Assembly (NCBI GenBank): GCA_913778145.1
Contig: CAJYVI010000152.1
Span: forward strand, 92,602-156,601
Length of the DNA stretch: 64,000 nt
Source of the DNA: an uncultured Pseudocitrobacter sp.
GTDB taxonomy: Bacteria; Pseudomonadota; Gammaproteobacteria; Enterobacterales; Enterobacteriaceae
Direction of reading: 5' to 3'
The first letter of the stretch is position 1. Every line of letters starts with the position of its first letter. The notes below the pieces were generated by a model, which saw nothing but the letters and a program-made list of their open reading frames with translations, was not told the origin of the DNA and made no database searches. A program made the translations under genes and the position numbers. Shown here in pieces: positions 26,427 to 34,911 of the stretch.

Positions 26427-27221
26427 TTAAAGGTGACGGCAGAAGCCGCCGGAGACATCCAGCGCGGCCCCGGTGGTGAACGAGGCCAGCGGCGAGGCCA
26501 GGAATAACAGCGCCTGCGCAGGCTCCTGCGGTTTGCCCAGACGTCCCATCGGAATACCGCGCTTACGGGCAATATCACCGGTCCACGCCGGCCAGCTCTG
26601 GCTTTTATCGCTGCGCTGCTCATAGCGGCGCTGCCATTGGCCGGATTCCACCATCCCCAGCAGGATGGAATTTACGCGGATGCCTTTCTCAATCAGATCT
26701 TTCGACAGGGTGAGCGTCATGTTCAGCAGCGCGGCGCGCGCAGCCGAGGTGGCTATCATGTGCTCTTCCGGCTGTAGCGCCAGCAGCGAGTTCACGCAGG
26801 TGATCGACGCGATATCCGACGCTTCCAGCTGGCTTAAAAACGCCTGCACCGGGTTGATGACGCCAAACAATTTCAGCTCGGCTTCATGCAGCCATGCGCT
26901 GCGCGGAGTGTCGGCAAAATGGGCGACAAAGCCCTGCCCGGCGTTGTTGATCAGCATGTCGGCGCGGCCCAGATTCGCCTCAACGGCAGCGGCGAACGCC
27001 TGCACATCCTCTTCTTTCAGTACATCGCAGCAGGCAGAGAAAACCTCGCCCTGCGGAAATTCGTTGAGCAACGCGGCGTGCGCGCTGGCGAGTCTGTCCG
27101 CATCGCGGCCACAAAACGCCACTTTTGCGCCTTCACCCAGTAACAGGCGCAGGGTTTCGAAACCAATTCCCGACGATCCCCCGGTGACTACCGCTACACG
27201 CCCTTCAATTTGTGCATTCAT
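26427..27221 (-). CDS. SDR-family protein with altered catalytic motif
   Basis: A 264-residue Rossmann protein. The cofactor loop TGGSSGIG (residues ~13-20) and NNAGQG near residue 92 are normal. Where SDR enzymes have YxxxK, this one reads TSAAR (in MIATSAARAALLNM), so the usual tyrosine and lysine are missing. It may use another residue or have lost oxidoreductase activity. The start at 27221 (MNAQIEGRVAVVTGG) is chosen from the family pattern; the open frame extends 97 codons further upstream but inside the hydrolase gene. It overlaps that gene by 17 bases and is followed 6 bases later by the aspartate-dehydrogenase-like gene. Confidence 0.82.
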   Translation of the reverse strand: MNAQIEGRVAVVTGGSSGIGFETLRLLLGEGAKVAFCGRDADRLASAHAALLNEFPQGEVFSACCDVLKEEDVQAFAAAVEANLGRADMLINNAGQGFVAHFADTPRSAWLHEAELKLFGVINPVQAFLSQLEASDIASITCVNSLLALQPEEHMIATSAARAALLNMTLTLSKDLIEKGIRVNSILLGMVESGQWQRRYEQRSDKSQSWPAWTGDIARKRGIPMGRLGKPQEPAQALLFLASPLASFTTGAALDVSGGFCRHL

Positions 27222-27975
27222 CGCGCACCTCTTCCATTGCCTGCAAAAGCCATTGATTAAATGTCGTTTCGTTATCGAGATAGCTGGCATGCCCGGCCGC
27301 AGGAACGGCGGTGTACGGCATGCCATAACGTGCGGCCAGCGCCTGCGCGGCATCTGGTGGCGTGATGGTGTCCTGCTCGCCGCAGCACACGCTGAACGCG
27401 CTGCCGTACTGTTCAAGCCAGCGGTGAATATCGTCGTGCGCCAGCATCCACGCTGCCGCCAGATACCCCTCCGGACGCAGGCGTCGCATTCCTGCCGCCA
27501 CCGTCGCCACATCGTCCTGGCGTGCCACCGGTTGCAGCAGTGCCGCCGCGCGGGTTTGTGCGAGGATCTCCCCGCCCATCGCTATTTGCTGTTCCCGGCT
27601 GCGCCACACCTGTTCGCGCTTTTCCGCCGTCGCGTTGCCGTAACCCTGCGCCGGGTCCGCCAGCAGCAAATGCACCACCCGTTCGGGGTAACGCGCAGCA
27701 AACGCGCTGGCGACCAGCGCGCCCAGCGAATGCCCCACCAGCACCGTTTGCCAGACGCCAGCACGGTCAAGCAACAGCGCAAGCGCATCCGCGTAGTCGC
27801 CCGCATTCGCCCGCTCGGTTGCCAGCATCGGGCTTTCGCCATAACCCGGCATATCCCAGGCCAGCACGCGGCAGCCCGGTAGCGCCATCTGCTTATGCCA
27901 GGAGGCGGCACCGGAGCTGATGCCATGGAGCAGCATCACCGGCACGCCATGGCCCTGTTCACGAAAACCCGTCAT
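27205..27975 (-). CDS. Alpha/beta hydrolase (possible meta-cleavage product hydrolase)
   Basis: A 256-residue alpha/beta-fold hydrolase. The oxyanion-hole segment LLHGISSG is near residue 15, the nucleophile serine in VGHSLGALVAS near residue 82, the acid in CGEQDTITPP near residue 199, and the catalytic histidine in PAAGHASYLD near residue 226, giving a complete triad. With a VOC extradiol-type dioxygenase in the same operon, it fits the class of hydrolases that cut the carbon-carbon bond of ring-fission products (BphD/MhpC-like). Esterase activity is an alternative. It is 9 bases after the cupin gene. Confidence 0.82.
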   Translation of the reverse strand: MTGFREQGHGVPVMLLHGISSGAASWHKQMALPGCRVLAWDMPGYGESPMLATERANAGDYADALALLLDRAGVWQTVLVGHSLGALVASAFAARYPERVVHLLLADPAQGYGNATAEKREQVWRSREQQIAMGGEILAQTRAAALLQPVARQDDVATVAAGMRRLRPEGYLAAAWMLAHDDIHRWLEQYGSAFSVCCGEQDTITPPDAAQALAARYGMPYTAVPAAGHASYLDNETTFNQWLLQAMEEVRDECTN

Positions 27976-27984
27976 CGCTATTCC

Positions 27985-28515
27985 TTAGTTGCGTTTCACT
28001 TTCGACAGCGGATGGTCTGCCGGATAGGTTGGGATCTCAGGCTTTTTGGTGCCAAGCATCACGCACATCAGCGCTTCTTCTTCGCCGTGGTTAAACAGGC
28101 CGCGATAGATCCCCGCCGGAACGGAGATGAGATCGCGCTCGCGCAGCACCGTTTCGGTGTAGTTGTCGCCATCCTGAATCATCAGGGTGATCTGCCCTTT
28201 CAGCATGAAGAAGACCTCTTCCACGTCATCGTGCAGATGCAGCGGGCCTTCGCATTTCGACGGCAGCACCATGGTGGAGAAGGTGAAGTGTTCCGCCGCA
28301 ACGGTGTTGGTGTCGCTGGCGACGCCGGTCGCCCCGGTGCCGATATAGCGCATCTGCGCACGGCGATATTTCGGGTCAAAATCGGCCTGGAACTTCAGCG
28401 CGTTCCAGTCATATTTACGGCCTTCAAAGCGGGCAATACGCGACTCCACCCACTCTTCCATGCTCAGATTTTCTGGCTTGATGCCGGTTTTCGCGCTTAC
28501 GGTTGAATCAGACAT
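27985..28515 (-). CDS. Cupin-domain protein
   Basis: A 176-residue single-cupin protein. The first cupin motif is clear (GPLHLHDDVEEVFFMLKG, residues ~90-107) with two histidines and a glutamate as likely metal ligands. The second motif reads VPAGIYRGLFN, where the usual histidine is replaced by arginine, so the metal would have three protein ligands. The N-terminal ~50 residues are unlike common cupins. It may be a dioxygenase, isomerase or binding protein. It sits between the MFS gene and the hydrolase gene with gaps of about 10 bases. Confidence 0.78.
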   Translation of the reverse strand: MSDSTVSAKTGIKPENLSMEEWVESRIARFEGRKYDWNALKFQADFDPKYRRAQMRYIGTGATGVASDTNTVAAEHFTFSTMVLPSKCEGPLHLHDDVEEVFFMLKGQITLMIQDGDNYTETVLRERDLISVPAGIYRGLFNHGEEEALMCVMLGTKKPEIPTYPADHPLSKVKRN

Positions 28516-28525
28516 GACACACTCC

Positions 28526-29782
28526 TCAGTAACGTTTAAGCAGCGGCAGTAACAGGACGCACCCTACGGTCGCCATCACCACCAGAAAGATCAGCCCGGA
28601 ATCCATACTGTGAGTGAAGGCGATCAGCGCCCCCATCACCGCCGGCGACAACGCCCCGGCAAAGTTTCCCAGCCCATTGAAAATACCGCCCGCCGTGGCG
28701 CTCACCCGTGGATGGGTCGCTTTTGCCAGCAGGGCGAAAATGTTCGGCGCGCCCACGCCCCACATAAAGGTGCTGAAGCTCATGGCGGCGATGATGGTCA
28801 GCGGCGTATCCAGATGCATGACCGCCGTCAGGCCAATGGCGGCTCCCGCCATCGAGATAAAGCAGGCGGCAGCGCGTTTATCGACGCGATCGGAAAGCCA
28901 CGCGCCAATCACTTCGCCCAGTAGCATGGCGATGAACGGCATCGACGACAGCCAGCCTGCGTGCTCCAGATGAATGCCTTTGCCTTTAATCAGGTAGCCC
29001 GGCAGCCAGCCGTTGATGCCCCACAGATAGGTCAGGAAAGCGATGTTAAAGACGCAAATCATCCAGAAGTGAGTGCTGACAAACAGCTCCTGACGCGCGG
29101 CCCGACGCGCCTGCTGCGACTGTTGCGTCGGTGCCTGCTTCGCCTCCAGCTGCACGCCACGCAGACCTATGCGCACCAGAATCAACACCGGGATGGTGAG
29201 CAGTGCCATGGTGAAGAAGGTGCTCTGCCAGCCAAAGGTATTGAGCAACCAAATGGAAAGCGGAAAGCCAATTGCCGCGCCCACGGGCGTGCCGAGCAGC
29301 CAGAGCATGGTGGCGCGCGCCTGCAAATGCTGCGGGAAGGAGTGGCGCACAATGGCGAACGCCAGCGGGAACAGCGGCCCTTCCGCCACGCCGAGCAGAA
29401 TGCGTAGCGTGACCATCAGCGTGTAGTTGTGGGTAAAGCCCATCATCACCATCAGCACGCACCACACCACCATCATCCCGGTGAGCAGACGCAGCGGTGC
29501 GATTTTGTCGCCCAGCCCGCTCAGCAAGACGGAAGAAAAACCGTAGCTCAGCAGGAATGCGCTCATCAGAATGCCGAGGCGCGTGGTGTCGAAGTCGATG
29601 CCCATCGCCTGCTGGAAATGGCTATCGGAAAAGAGTGCGGCAATGCTGATTTTGTCGAAAAACGCCAACAGGACGCAGGCCAAAAGCGACAGCGGAATAG
29701 CCCAGCGAACGGCCGTTTCAGGCGTGCAGACGCCCTCACCGCGTGCCTCAACGGGCGCGGTGTTGTTCTCTAATGTGCTCAT
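28526..29782 (-). CDS. MFS transporter of the catabolic operon (ACS family)
   Basis: A 418-residue inner-membrane protein with twelve predicted spans. The first helix ends in AFFDKISIAALFSD, typical of the anion:cation symporter family, and loop 2-3 has SGLGDKIAPLR. This family imports organic acids, including aromatic acids. It is the second MFS gene of the island (the other is divergent at 35644). They may import the substrate and a related compound, or one may act in export. It is 26 bases after the reductase gene and 10 before the cupin gene. Confidence 0.87.
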   Translation of the reverse strand: MSTLENNTAPVEARGEGVCTPETAVRWAIPLSLLACVLLAFFDKISIAALFSDSHFQQAMGIDFDTTRLGILMSAFLLSYGFSSVLLSGLGDKIAPLRLLTGMMVVWCVLMVMMGFTHNYTLMVTLRILLGVAEGPLFPLAFAIVRHSFPQHLQARATMLWLLGTPVGAAIGFPLSIWLLNTFGWQSTFFTMALLTIPVLILVRIGLRGVQLEAKQAPTQQSQQARRAARQELFVSTHFWMICVFNIAFLTYLWGINGWLPGYLIKGKGIHLEHAGWLSSMPFIAMLLGEVIGAWLSDRVDKRAAACFISMAGAAIGLTAVMHLDTPLTIIAAMSFSTFMWGVGAPNIFALLAKATHPRVSATAGGIFNGLGNFAGALSPAVMGALIAFTHSMDSGLIFLVVMATVGCVLLLPLLKRY

Positions 29783-29808
29783 GTTCCCCCCTGAGGGTTA
29801 CGTCGCGG

Positions 29809-31005
29809 TTAGCGTAATGACATCAGTGAAAATTCGGGATCGCCCAATGGCTCGGCGTTCAGATCGCGCCCGCTCGCCATCCAGCGTTTCGCAAGCTTCA
29901 CGGTGCGCGGATCGTTAAACGCCACCAGCTGATTCAGCGTACCGTCAGCGTTGAGCGAGAAGAAAATCGGTCCTTTTTCTTCCCGGCGAACCACCGTCCG
30001 GCTGTTCGGCTGCGGAATGCCGAGGATCTGAATATTGTGCTGGTATTGATCCGACCACAGCCACGGCACGTCGTCGTAACCGGGCGCGTTGGCATCCAGC
30101 ATCGCTTTGGCCGTCGCCACCGCCTGATTCTGCGCAAATGCCCATGACTGCACGCACAGGCCGTAACGTGCGTGCTGCGCCACATCACCCACGGCGAAGA
30201 TTGCCGGATCTGACGTGCGTCCCTGCGCATCGACCACAATGCCGCGATCGGTTTTCAGCCCGGCATCGCGTGCCAGCTCCAGGTTGAGATCGACGCCGAT
30301 CCCCACCACCACCGCGTCAAAGATCTCACGCTGGCCGTCGCAGTGGATCACCGCGTTTTCATCGCCGCCATCCAGTTCGATAGCGCCACATCCGGTGCGC
30401 ACATCCACGCCCTGCTGCTGATGCAGCGCCAGCAGTTCAGCGGACACTTCCGCGCTGACCGAACGCATACACAGCGCGGGCTGTTGTTCAAACAGAGTGA
30501 CCGCAATACCGCTTTTGCGCGCCGAGGCGGCAATCTCCAGGCCAATCCAGCCGCCGCCGATAATCGCCAGCGTTTGGCTCTGCGCCAGGCGCTTTTTCAG
30601 ACGCTGCGCATCCTGCCAGTGACGCAGGGTATACACCTGCGGATGCGTCGCCCACGCGTCTCCCGGCAGGCGCGCCCGGCCTCCGGTGGCGATCAAAAGC
30701 TGGTTGTAGCTCAGTGACTCTCCGTTACTCAACGCAACGGTTTTTGCTTGCGGATCAATATCCTGAGCGCGAAGTGGGCGATACCAGCGCAGGTTCAGCG
30801 CCTGCTGCGCATCCTCGCTGAACAGGCGCGGCAGCGTCGGGGACGCTTCCAGCAGCGAGGCTTTCGACAGCGGCGGGCGTTCGTAGAAATCCCACTCCTC
30901 CTCCGCCACCACACAAATCTCGCCGTCGAAACCGTCATCGCGCAGGGTTTTCGCCGCCCAACCGCCCGCCTGGCCGCCGCCGATAATCACGATGCGCGCC
31001 GTCAT
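29809..31005 (-). CDS. FAD-dependent ferredoxin reductase of a Rieske oxygenase system
   Basis: A 398-residue flavoprotein of the BphA4/HcaD type. It shows the FAD-binding GGGQAGGWAAK motif at residues ~8-18, YERPPLSK near residue 39, a second dinucleotide motif GGGWIGLE near residue 150 for NAD(P)H, and IFAVGDVAQH near residue 265. It would pass electrons from NAD(P)H to the Rieske ferredoxin encoded at the operon start and on to the oxygenase. The start is at 31005; the frame is open 36 codons further but those overlap the dioxygenase gene. Its ATG overlaps the stop of the dioxygenase gene (ATGA). Confidence 0.88.
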   Translation of the reverse strand: MTARIVIIGGGQAGGWAAKTLRDDGFDGEICVVAEEEWDFYERPPLSKASLLEASPTLPRLFSEDAQQALNLRWYRPLRAQDIDPQAKTVALSNGESLSYNQLLIATGGRARLPGDAWATHPQVYTLRHWQDAQRLKKRLAQSQTLAIIGGGWIGLEIAASARKSGIAVTLFEQQPALCMRSVSAEVSAELLALHQQQGVDVRTGCGAIELDGGDENAVIHCDGQREIFDAVVVGIGVDLNLELARDAGLKTDRGIVVDAQGRTSDPAIFAVGDVAQHARYGLCVQSWAFAQNQAVATAKAMLDANAPGYDDVPWLWSDQYQHNIQILGIPQPNSRTVVRREEKGPIFFSLNADGTLNQLVAFNDPRTVKLAKRWMASGRDLNAEPLGDPEFSLMSLR

Positions 31006-31928
31006 ACCGCCTCCGGCTTCTTCTGCTGACGGCGGGTGTCGTGGTCGATACCGCCTTCCACCGCCCATTCGGTAAAGGAGACCAGCGAATGCTCCAGTTC
31101 GCGCGGCTGCCACTTCTCGGTGAGGTAGTCGTCGTTGGTGTAGTACTCAAACGCGCCGCCGGTTGGGCTGTTCACATACCAGAAATAGGCGGAAGAGACC
31201 GGGTGACGGCCGGGGCCGATAAAGGTGCTCCAGTCATGTTTATTCATGGCAATGCCGCCGCCGATCACTTCGTGGATGTCGCGTACGGTAAAGGCGACGT
31301 GATTCAGCCCGCGCTTGCGGTTGGGCAATTGCAGCAGGAAAAGATTGTGATGGCCGCCGCGCGCCTGGCAACGCAGGAACACGGCGCGGTTGATGTAGCG
31401 ATCAGAGACCTGGAAGCCCAGCACTTCACGGTAGAATTTCTCCACCGCAGCCAGTTCTTCAACAAAGAACACCACATGGCCGATGTTGATCGGCTCCGCA
31501 CGATCGTAAACCGGGCTTGGCGTGTCGATACGGCGCGCATCGCCCCATTGGTTAATCGGCTCAACGTTCAGTTCAACCGGCTGCTGCTGGCTAACCTGCA
31601 CGCGCAGGGTCATGCCGTTCGGGTCGCGGCATTCCAGCGCACCGTCCACCTCACGATAACCCGGCTGGCTGGCAAGCTTCGGGCGCAGCGCATCGAGTTC
31701 CGCCTGGCTCGCCACGCCCCAGGTCATGCGACGCAACGTGTTGCCCGCTTCAAAAGCGTCCGGCAACGCGGGAGCATCCTGCGAATTCAGCTCCACGCTC
31801 GCACCGCTAAGGGTGGTGAAACGACGCCCGCTGGCATCGCCCTTCAGGCCAAAATCAGCCATAAATTTCGCGCTGTAGGCCACGTCATCGACGCCAAACT
31901 CCAGCTTTTCAATTCCGATTACACTCAT
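31002..31928 (-). CDS. VOC-family extradiol-type ring-cleavage dioxygenase
   Basis: A 308-residue two-domain vicinal oxygen chelate protein. The Fe(II) ligand set of type I extradiol dioxygenases is intact: H151 (NIGHVVFFV), H210 (LNHVAFTV) and E261 (GGAFEYYTN). Enzymes of this type open catechol rings next to the hydroxyls. A mature catalytic set next to a Rieske oxygenase, an SDR and a hydrolase argues for meta-cleavage of an aromatic compound. The start at 31928 has AGAGG nine bases upstream; an ATG seven codons earlier contains that site. It follows the IclR gene after 87 bases. Confidence 0.85.
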   Translation of the reverse strand: MSVIGIEKLEFGVDDVAYSAKFMADFGLKGDASGRRFTTLSGASVELNSQDAPALPDAFEAGNTLRRMTWGVASQAELDALRPKLASQPGYREVDGALECRDPNGMTLRVQVSQQQPVELNVEPINQWGDARRIDTPSPVYDRAEPINIGHVVFFVEELAAVEKFYREVLGFQVSDRYINRAVFLRCQARGGHHNLFLLQLPNRKRGLNHVAFTVRDIHEVIGGGIAMNKHDWSTFIGPGRHPVSSAYFWYVNSPTGGAFEYYTNDDYLTEKWQPRELEHSLVSFTEWAVEGGIDHDTRRQQKKPEAV

Positions 31929-32015
31929 GGTTCGTTGCCTCTTTGCCACGCTATGCCCTGATTTGGGCGTAGAGCATGCCCGACGCCGCTCAGCGCCTGC
32001 ATCTAACTGTTTGAT

Positions 32016-32804
32016 TTAACTGGCTTGTGACAGATACCCTAAAAAGCCAGAGATTTTGTCCGCCGCCATGCGAACGTCGTTTTGCAACCGATCGCGATCG
32101 GTTTGCGGCACCTGTTCCGAGGGCACCAGAATGCTCACCACCGCCGCCACGCGCCCGCTGCGGTCATAAACCGGATAGACAATGGAAGAGATCCCTTCAC
32201 GGAAGAAGGATTCGCCAATGACATAACCACGCGCTTTATCCTGCTGCACCATTTGCCACAGCGCTTCCCGGTCATGCGGCTGGCCCAGCGTATTTCCCGG
32301 TAAGCGTTCGTTCGGGAAAATCTGTTCAAACTCGCTGCGCGACACATCCGTTAACAGCATGCGGCCCAGCGATGTGCAGTGCACCGGCAGACGCGTGCCG
32401 ATACTGACGTGGTTGATACGCGAACCGGCAGCGCTGACGCGGGCGATATAGATAATGTCGCGCCCGTCGCGGATCGCCAGATGGCTGCTGCACTGGCTGC
32501 TGTCGCGCAGTTGCTCAATCACCGGCTGCCCGACCTGGGCCACATCCAGCGAAGCGATATATTCAAAACCAAGACGCAGCACGTTCATGCCGAGCGAGAA
32601 GGTGTTGGTGCGCGGGTTGCGCTCCAGAAACCCCATGTACTCCAGCGTCTGAACGACGCGGTAAGCCGTTGCTTTCGGCATATCCACCAGCCGATGCAGC
32701 TCGGCGAAGGTCAGGTCGCGGTGCTGTTCACCGAAGGCCAGCAGCAGCTGTAAACCGCGCTCCAGACCGGGCACCAGATACTTAATTTCGTGCTCGTTCG
32801 CCAT
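32016..32804 (-). CDS. IclR-family transcriptional regulator
   Basis: A 262-residue regulator with an N-terminal winged helix (residues ~10-70, LTFAELHRLVDMPKATAYRVV) and a C-terminal effector-binding IclR domain ending in an EQVPQTDRD segment. The start at 32804 (MANEHEIKYL) has GGAGG four bases upstream. The gene lies inside the operon, 16 bases downstream of the SDR, not at its head, so it is probably autoregulated with the operon. Repeated GTTTCA/TGAAAC palindromes in the divergent promoter region (35251-35598) are its likely binding sites. IclR regulators of aromatic pathways may activate or repress with the pathway compound as effector. Confidence 0.9.
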   Translation of the reverse strand: MANEHEIKYLVPGLERGLQLLLAFGEQHRDLTFAELHRLVDMPKATAYRVVQTLEYMGFLERNPRTNTFSLGMNVLRLGFEYIASLDVAQVGQPVIEQLRDSSQCSSHLAIRDGRDIIYIARVSAAGSRINHVSIGTRLPVHCTSLGRMLLTDVSRSEFEQIFPNERLPGNTLGQPHDREALWQMVQQDKARGYVIGESFFREGISSIVYPVYDRSGRVAAVVSILVPSEQVPQTDRDRLQNDVRMAADKISGFLGYLSQAS

Positions 32805-32820
32805 ACTGCCTCCGCCCTGT

Positions 32821-33570
32821 TCAGTTAAAAATAAAGCCGCCGTTGACCGGAATAAGTTGCCCGGTAACAAACCCGGAGAGATCGCTTAACAGCCACAGCA
32901 CGCTACCGGTGACATCCTCCGGCTGCTGCGCGCCCGCCAGCGCCCGGCCATTTTCATACAGCTGATGACGCTCGGCGGGCACGTATTCCGTCGCTTCCAC
33001 GCGCGTCAGCCCCGGCGCAATGGCGTTGATGCGGATGCGTTTTTCGCCCAGTTCACGCGCCATTGAACGGGTCATGGCAATCACCGCGCCCTTGCTGGCA
33101 ACATAGGCCATCAGGCGCGGCGCCCCCCACAGCGCAGTGTCCGATGCCACGTTAACGATCCCCGATCCTTCGCGCAGCAGAGGCACGGCGGCGCGGGTCA
33201 CCAGCCAGGTACCTTTGACGTTGACGTTCATCACCCTATCCCAGAGCTCCGGATCGTAGTCGATCATATTTTTGCCGCCGACGCCGGTCGCCATCGCCGC
33301 GTTATTCACTAATCCGTTTATCGCTCCACTTTCTGCGATCGCGGCAAACGTTGCGTCGATGGATGCGCTATCGGCTAAATCAATCACGTAATCTTCAATA
33401 CGGTAACCCTGCTCACGCAGGCCGTGCGCGCTTTCCGCCAGTTCGCCCGCCAGGATGTCGCACATCACAACCGTCGCGCCCTGCTCTGCACAGGCTTTGG
33501 CAAAGTGGAAGCCAAGCCCGCGTGCCGCGCCGGTTACCACGATGCGCTTGCCGTCGAGTAAGCCGTGCAT
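32821..33570 (-). CDS. SDR-family dehydrogenase (possible dihydrodiol dehydrogenase)
   Basis: A 249-residue classical SDR with the cofactor loop TGAARGLGF (residues ~13-21), NNAAMA near residue 89, and the complete catalytic motif YVASK near residue 155 preceded by the serine in NVASD. It directly follows the Rieske oxygenase gene with an ATGA overlap. That position is typical for the enzyme that oxidises a cis-dihydrodiol to the catechol, which the VOC dioxygenase could then cleave. This substrate is an inference from context. Confidence 0.86.
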   Translation of the reverse strand: MHGLLDGKRIVVTGAARGLGFHFAKACAEQGATVVMCDILAGELAESAHGLREQGYRIEDYVIDLADSASIDATFAAIAESGAINGLVNNAAMATGVGGKNMIDYDPELWDRVMNVNVKGTWLVTRAAVPLLREGSGIVNVASDTALWGAPRLMAYVASKGAVIAMTRSMARELGEKRIRINAIAPGLTRVEATEYVPAERHQLYENGRALAGAQQPEDVTGSVLWLLSDLSGFVTGQLIPVNGGFIFN

Positions 33571-34592
33571 CAGGCCGCTCCCTGCTGCGCGTCGCGCGTC
33601 GCCAGCTGTTCTTCCGCCGCTTTCTGCATCATGCGGCGCAGGCGGGAAAGGCCGACATCGTGCTGGTAGAGATATTCATGATCGCGGGCGTTCGGCGCCA
33701 GGCTCTCCAGCACCACGCGATCCTGTTCCAGCACTTCCCAGTGCAGTTTTTCCAGGCGGTTGCGGTACATGAAACGCCAGAGATCGCGCTGCCAACCCTG
33801 TACGCGACGGATACGCCAGAAGAAGACGCGGCAGTTGTCGTTATCTTCCGGCACCACCATGCCGACAATCCAGAAATGACCGCCCGGCCCAAAACGTCGT
33901 TTGTACGGGATCGAGAGGCGCATCCAGTAAGTGCCGCTGTTGCCCAGCTCAACCCAGTCGAAGTTGACGCCGCTCTGCCCTTTTTTCTCGAAGATGAAGC
34001 CCGTTTTGGTCGGTTGCAGCACCATGTCGGCTTTGCGATCGCCTTCCGCCATTGAGTGCGAAGACGAGTGCAGGTAGGTGCCATGCATCGGATCCATGAC
34101 GTTTTCCAGCGCGTACTGGTAATTGCATTTCCACGCGGCAGAACAGAGGAAGTTGCTGTAGCTTTCGGTATCCGCCAGCTCTTCCGGGAAGGTGAGCTCT
34201 TCCGGCTGTTGATCAGCGGTGACGCCAAACCACAGGAAAATCGCGCCGTGCGCTTCCTGCACGTTGTAGCTGCGCACGCACTGCTGGCCCACCAGCGGGC
34301 AGCGATCCACCGCCGGAACGTCTTTCACTTCACCGTTACCCGCCACTTCCACACCGTGATACCAGCAGGCAATACGATCGCCGAGGTTCCAGCCCATCGA
34401 CAGACGTGCGCCACGGTGCGGGCAGCGATCTTCCAGCGCCTGAACCTGACCATCTTTGTTACGCCACACCACAATTTGTTCGCCCAGGCGGGTGATCCCG
34501 ACCGGCGCGGACTGCACTTCCCAGCTCGCCAGCACCGGATACCACAAACCGCGCAACCCTTTATCGAGATAGCTCTGTACTGTAGTTGTCAT
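33570..34592 (-). CDS. Rieske non-heme iron oxygenase, catalytic subunit
   Basis: A 340-residue oxygenase. The Rieske 2Fe-2S centre is bound by CPHRG (near residue 56) and CWYHG (near residue 75). The mononuclear iron motif is ENVMDPMHGTYLH near residue 158, giving the aspartate bridge and the two histidines. No beta-subunit gene is present, so it is likely an alpha-only homotrimer like carbazole dioxygenase or the O-demethylases. The start at 34592 (MTTTVQSYLD) follows GAGGGGCGGG. It would be fed electrons by the ferredoxin at 34908 and the reductase at 29809. Whether it makes a dihydrodiol or removes a substituent is unknown. Confidence 0.9.
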   Translation of the reverse strand: MTTTVQSYLDKGLRGLWYPVLASWEVQSAPVGITRLGEQIVVWRNKDGQVQALEDRCPHRGARLSMGWNLGDRIACWYHGVEVAGNGEVKDVPAVDRCPLVGQQCVRSYNVQEAHGAIFLWFGVTADQQPEELTFPEELADTESYSNFLCSAAWKCNYQYALENVMDPMHGTYLHSSSHSMAEGDRKADMVLQPTKTGFIFEKKGQSGVNFDWVELGNSGTYWMRLSIPYKRRFGPGGHFWIVGMVVPEDNDNCRVFFWRIRRVQGWQRDLWRFMYRNRLEKLHWEVLEQDRVVLESLAPNARDHEYLYQHDVGLSRLRRMMQKAAEEQLATRDAQQGAA

Positions 34593-34602
34593 CACCCGCC
34601 CC

Positions 34603-34911
34603 TCAGTAACCGTTAACCTGTAAGAATGCCTGGAAACTGTCATCGTTCCATGGCGCGCCCTGCTGGTCGTACATGCGAATCGCGTTCAGCCCGTTGACCA
34701 GTTCCGGCAGCGTTTCCACGCCCTGCTCGAACAACTCTTCCAGCGCGGTAATCAGCAGCAGCTCCCAGTTCTCCGGCACGCGGCTGCGGGTTTGCCAGAT
34801 GATATTTTGGTAATCGCCCGGCTTGTGAATATTGCCGTTACCGCCTTCTGCGGGCGGGGTGAACTGGCGGCTTTCCGGCAGCGCCGGGTTGAAATCCAGG
34901 GTTTCGCTCAT
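34603..34911 (-). CDS. Small protein resembling a recombinase-like helix-turn-helix domain
   Basis: A 102-residue acidic protein lying between the ferredoxin and the oxygenase genes, overlapping the former by ATGA and 10 bases before the latter. The C-terminal half (LPELVNGLNAIRMYDQQGAPW) loosely follows the helix-turn-helix of serine recombinases, but no catalytic domain is present and the N-terminal half holds a GGNGNIHKPGDYQNIIWQTR segment. From memory, similar small proteins accompany Rieske oxygenases elsewhere. It may be an accessory or stabilising subunit of the oxygenase rather than a DNA-binding protein. Function unknown. Confidence 0.75.
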   Translation of the reverse strand: MSETLDFNPALPESRQFTPPAEGGNGNIHKPGDYQNIIWQTRSRVPENWELLLITALEELFEQGVETLPELVNGLNAIRMYDQQGAPWNDDSFQAFLQVNGY

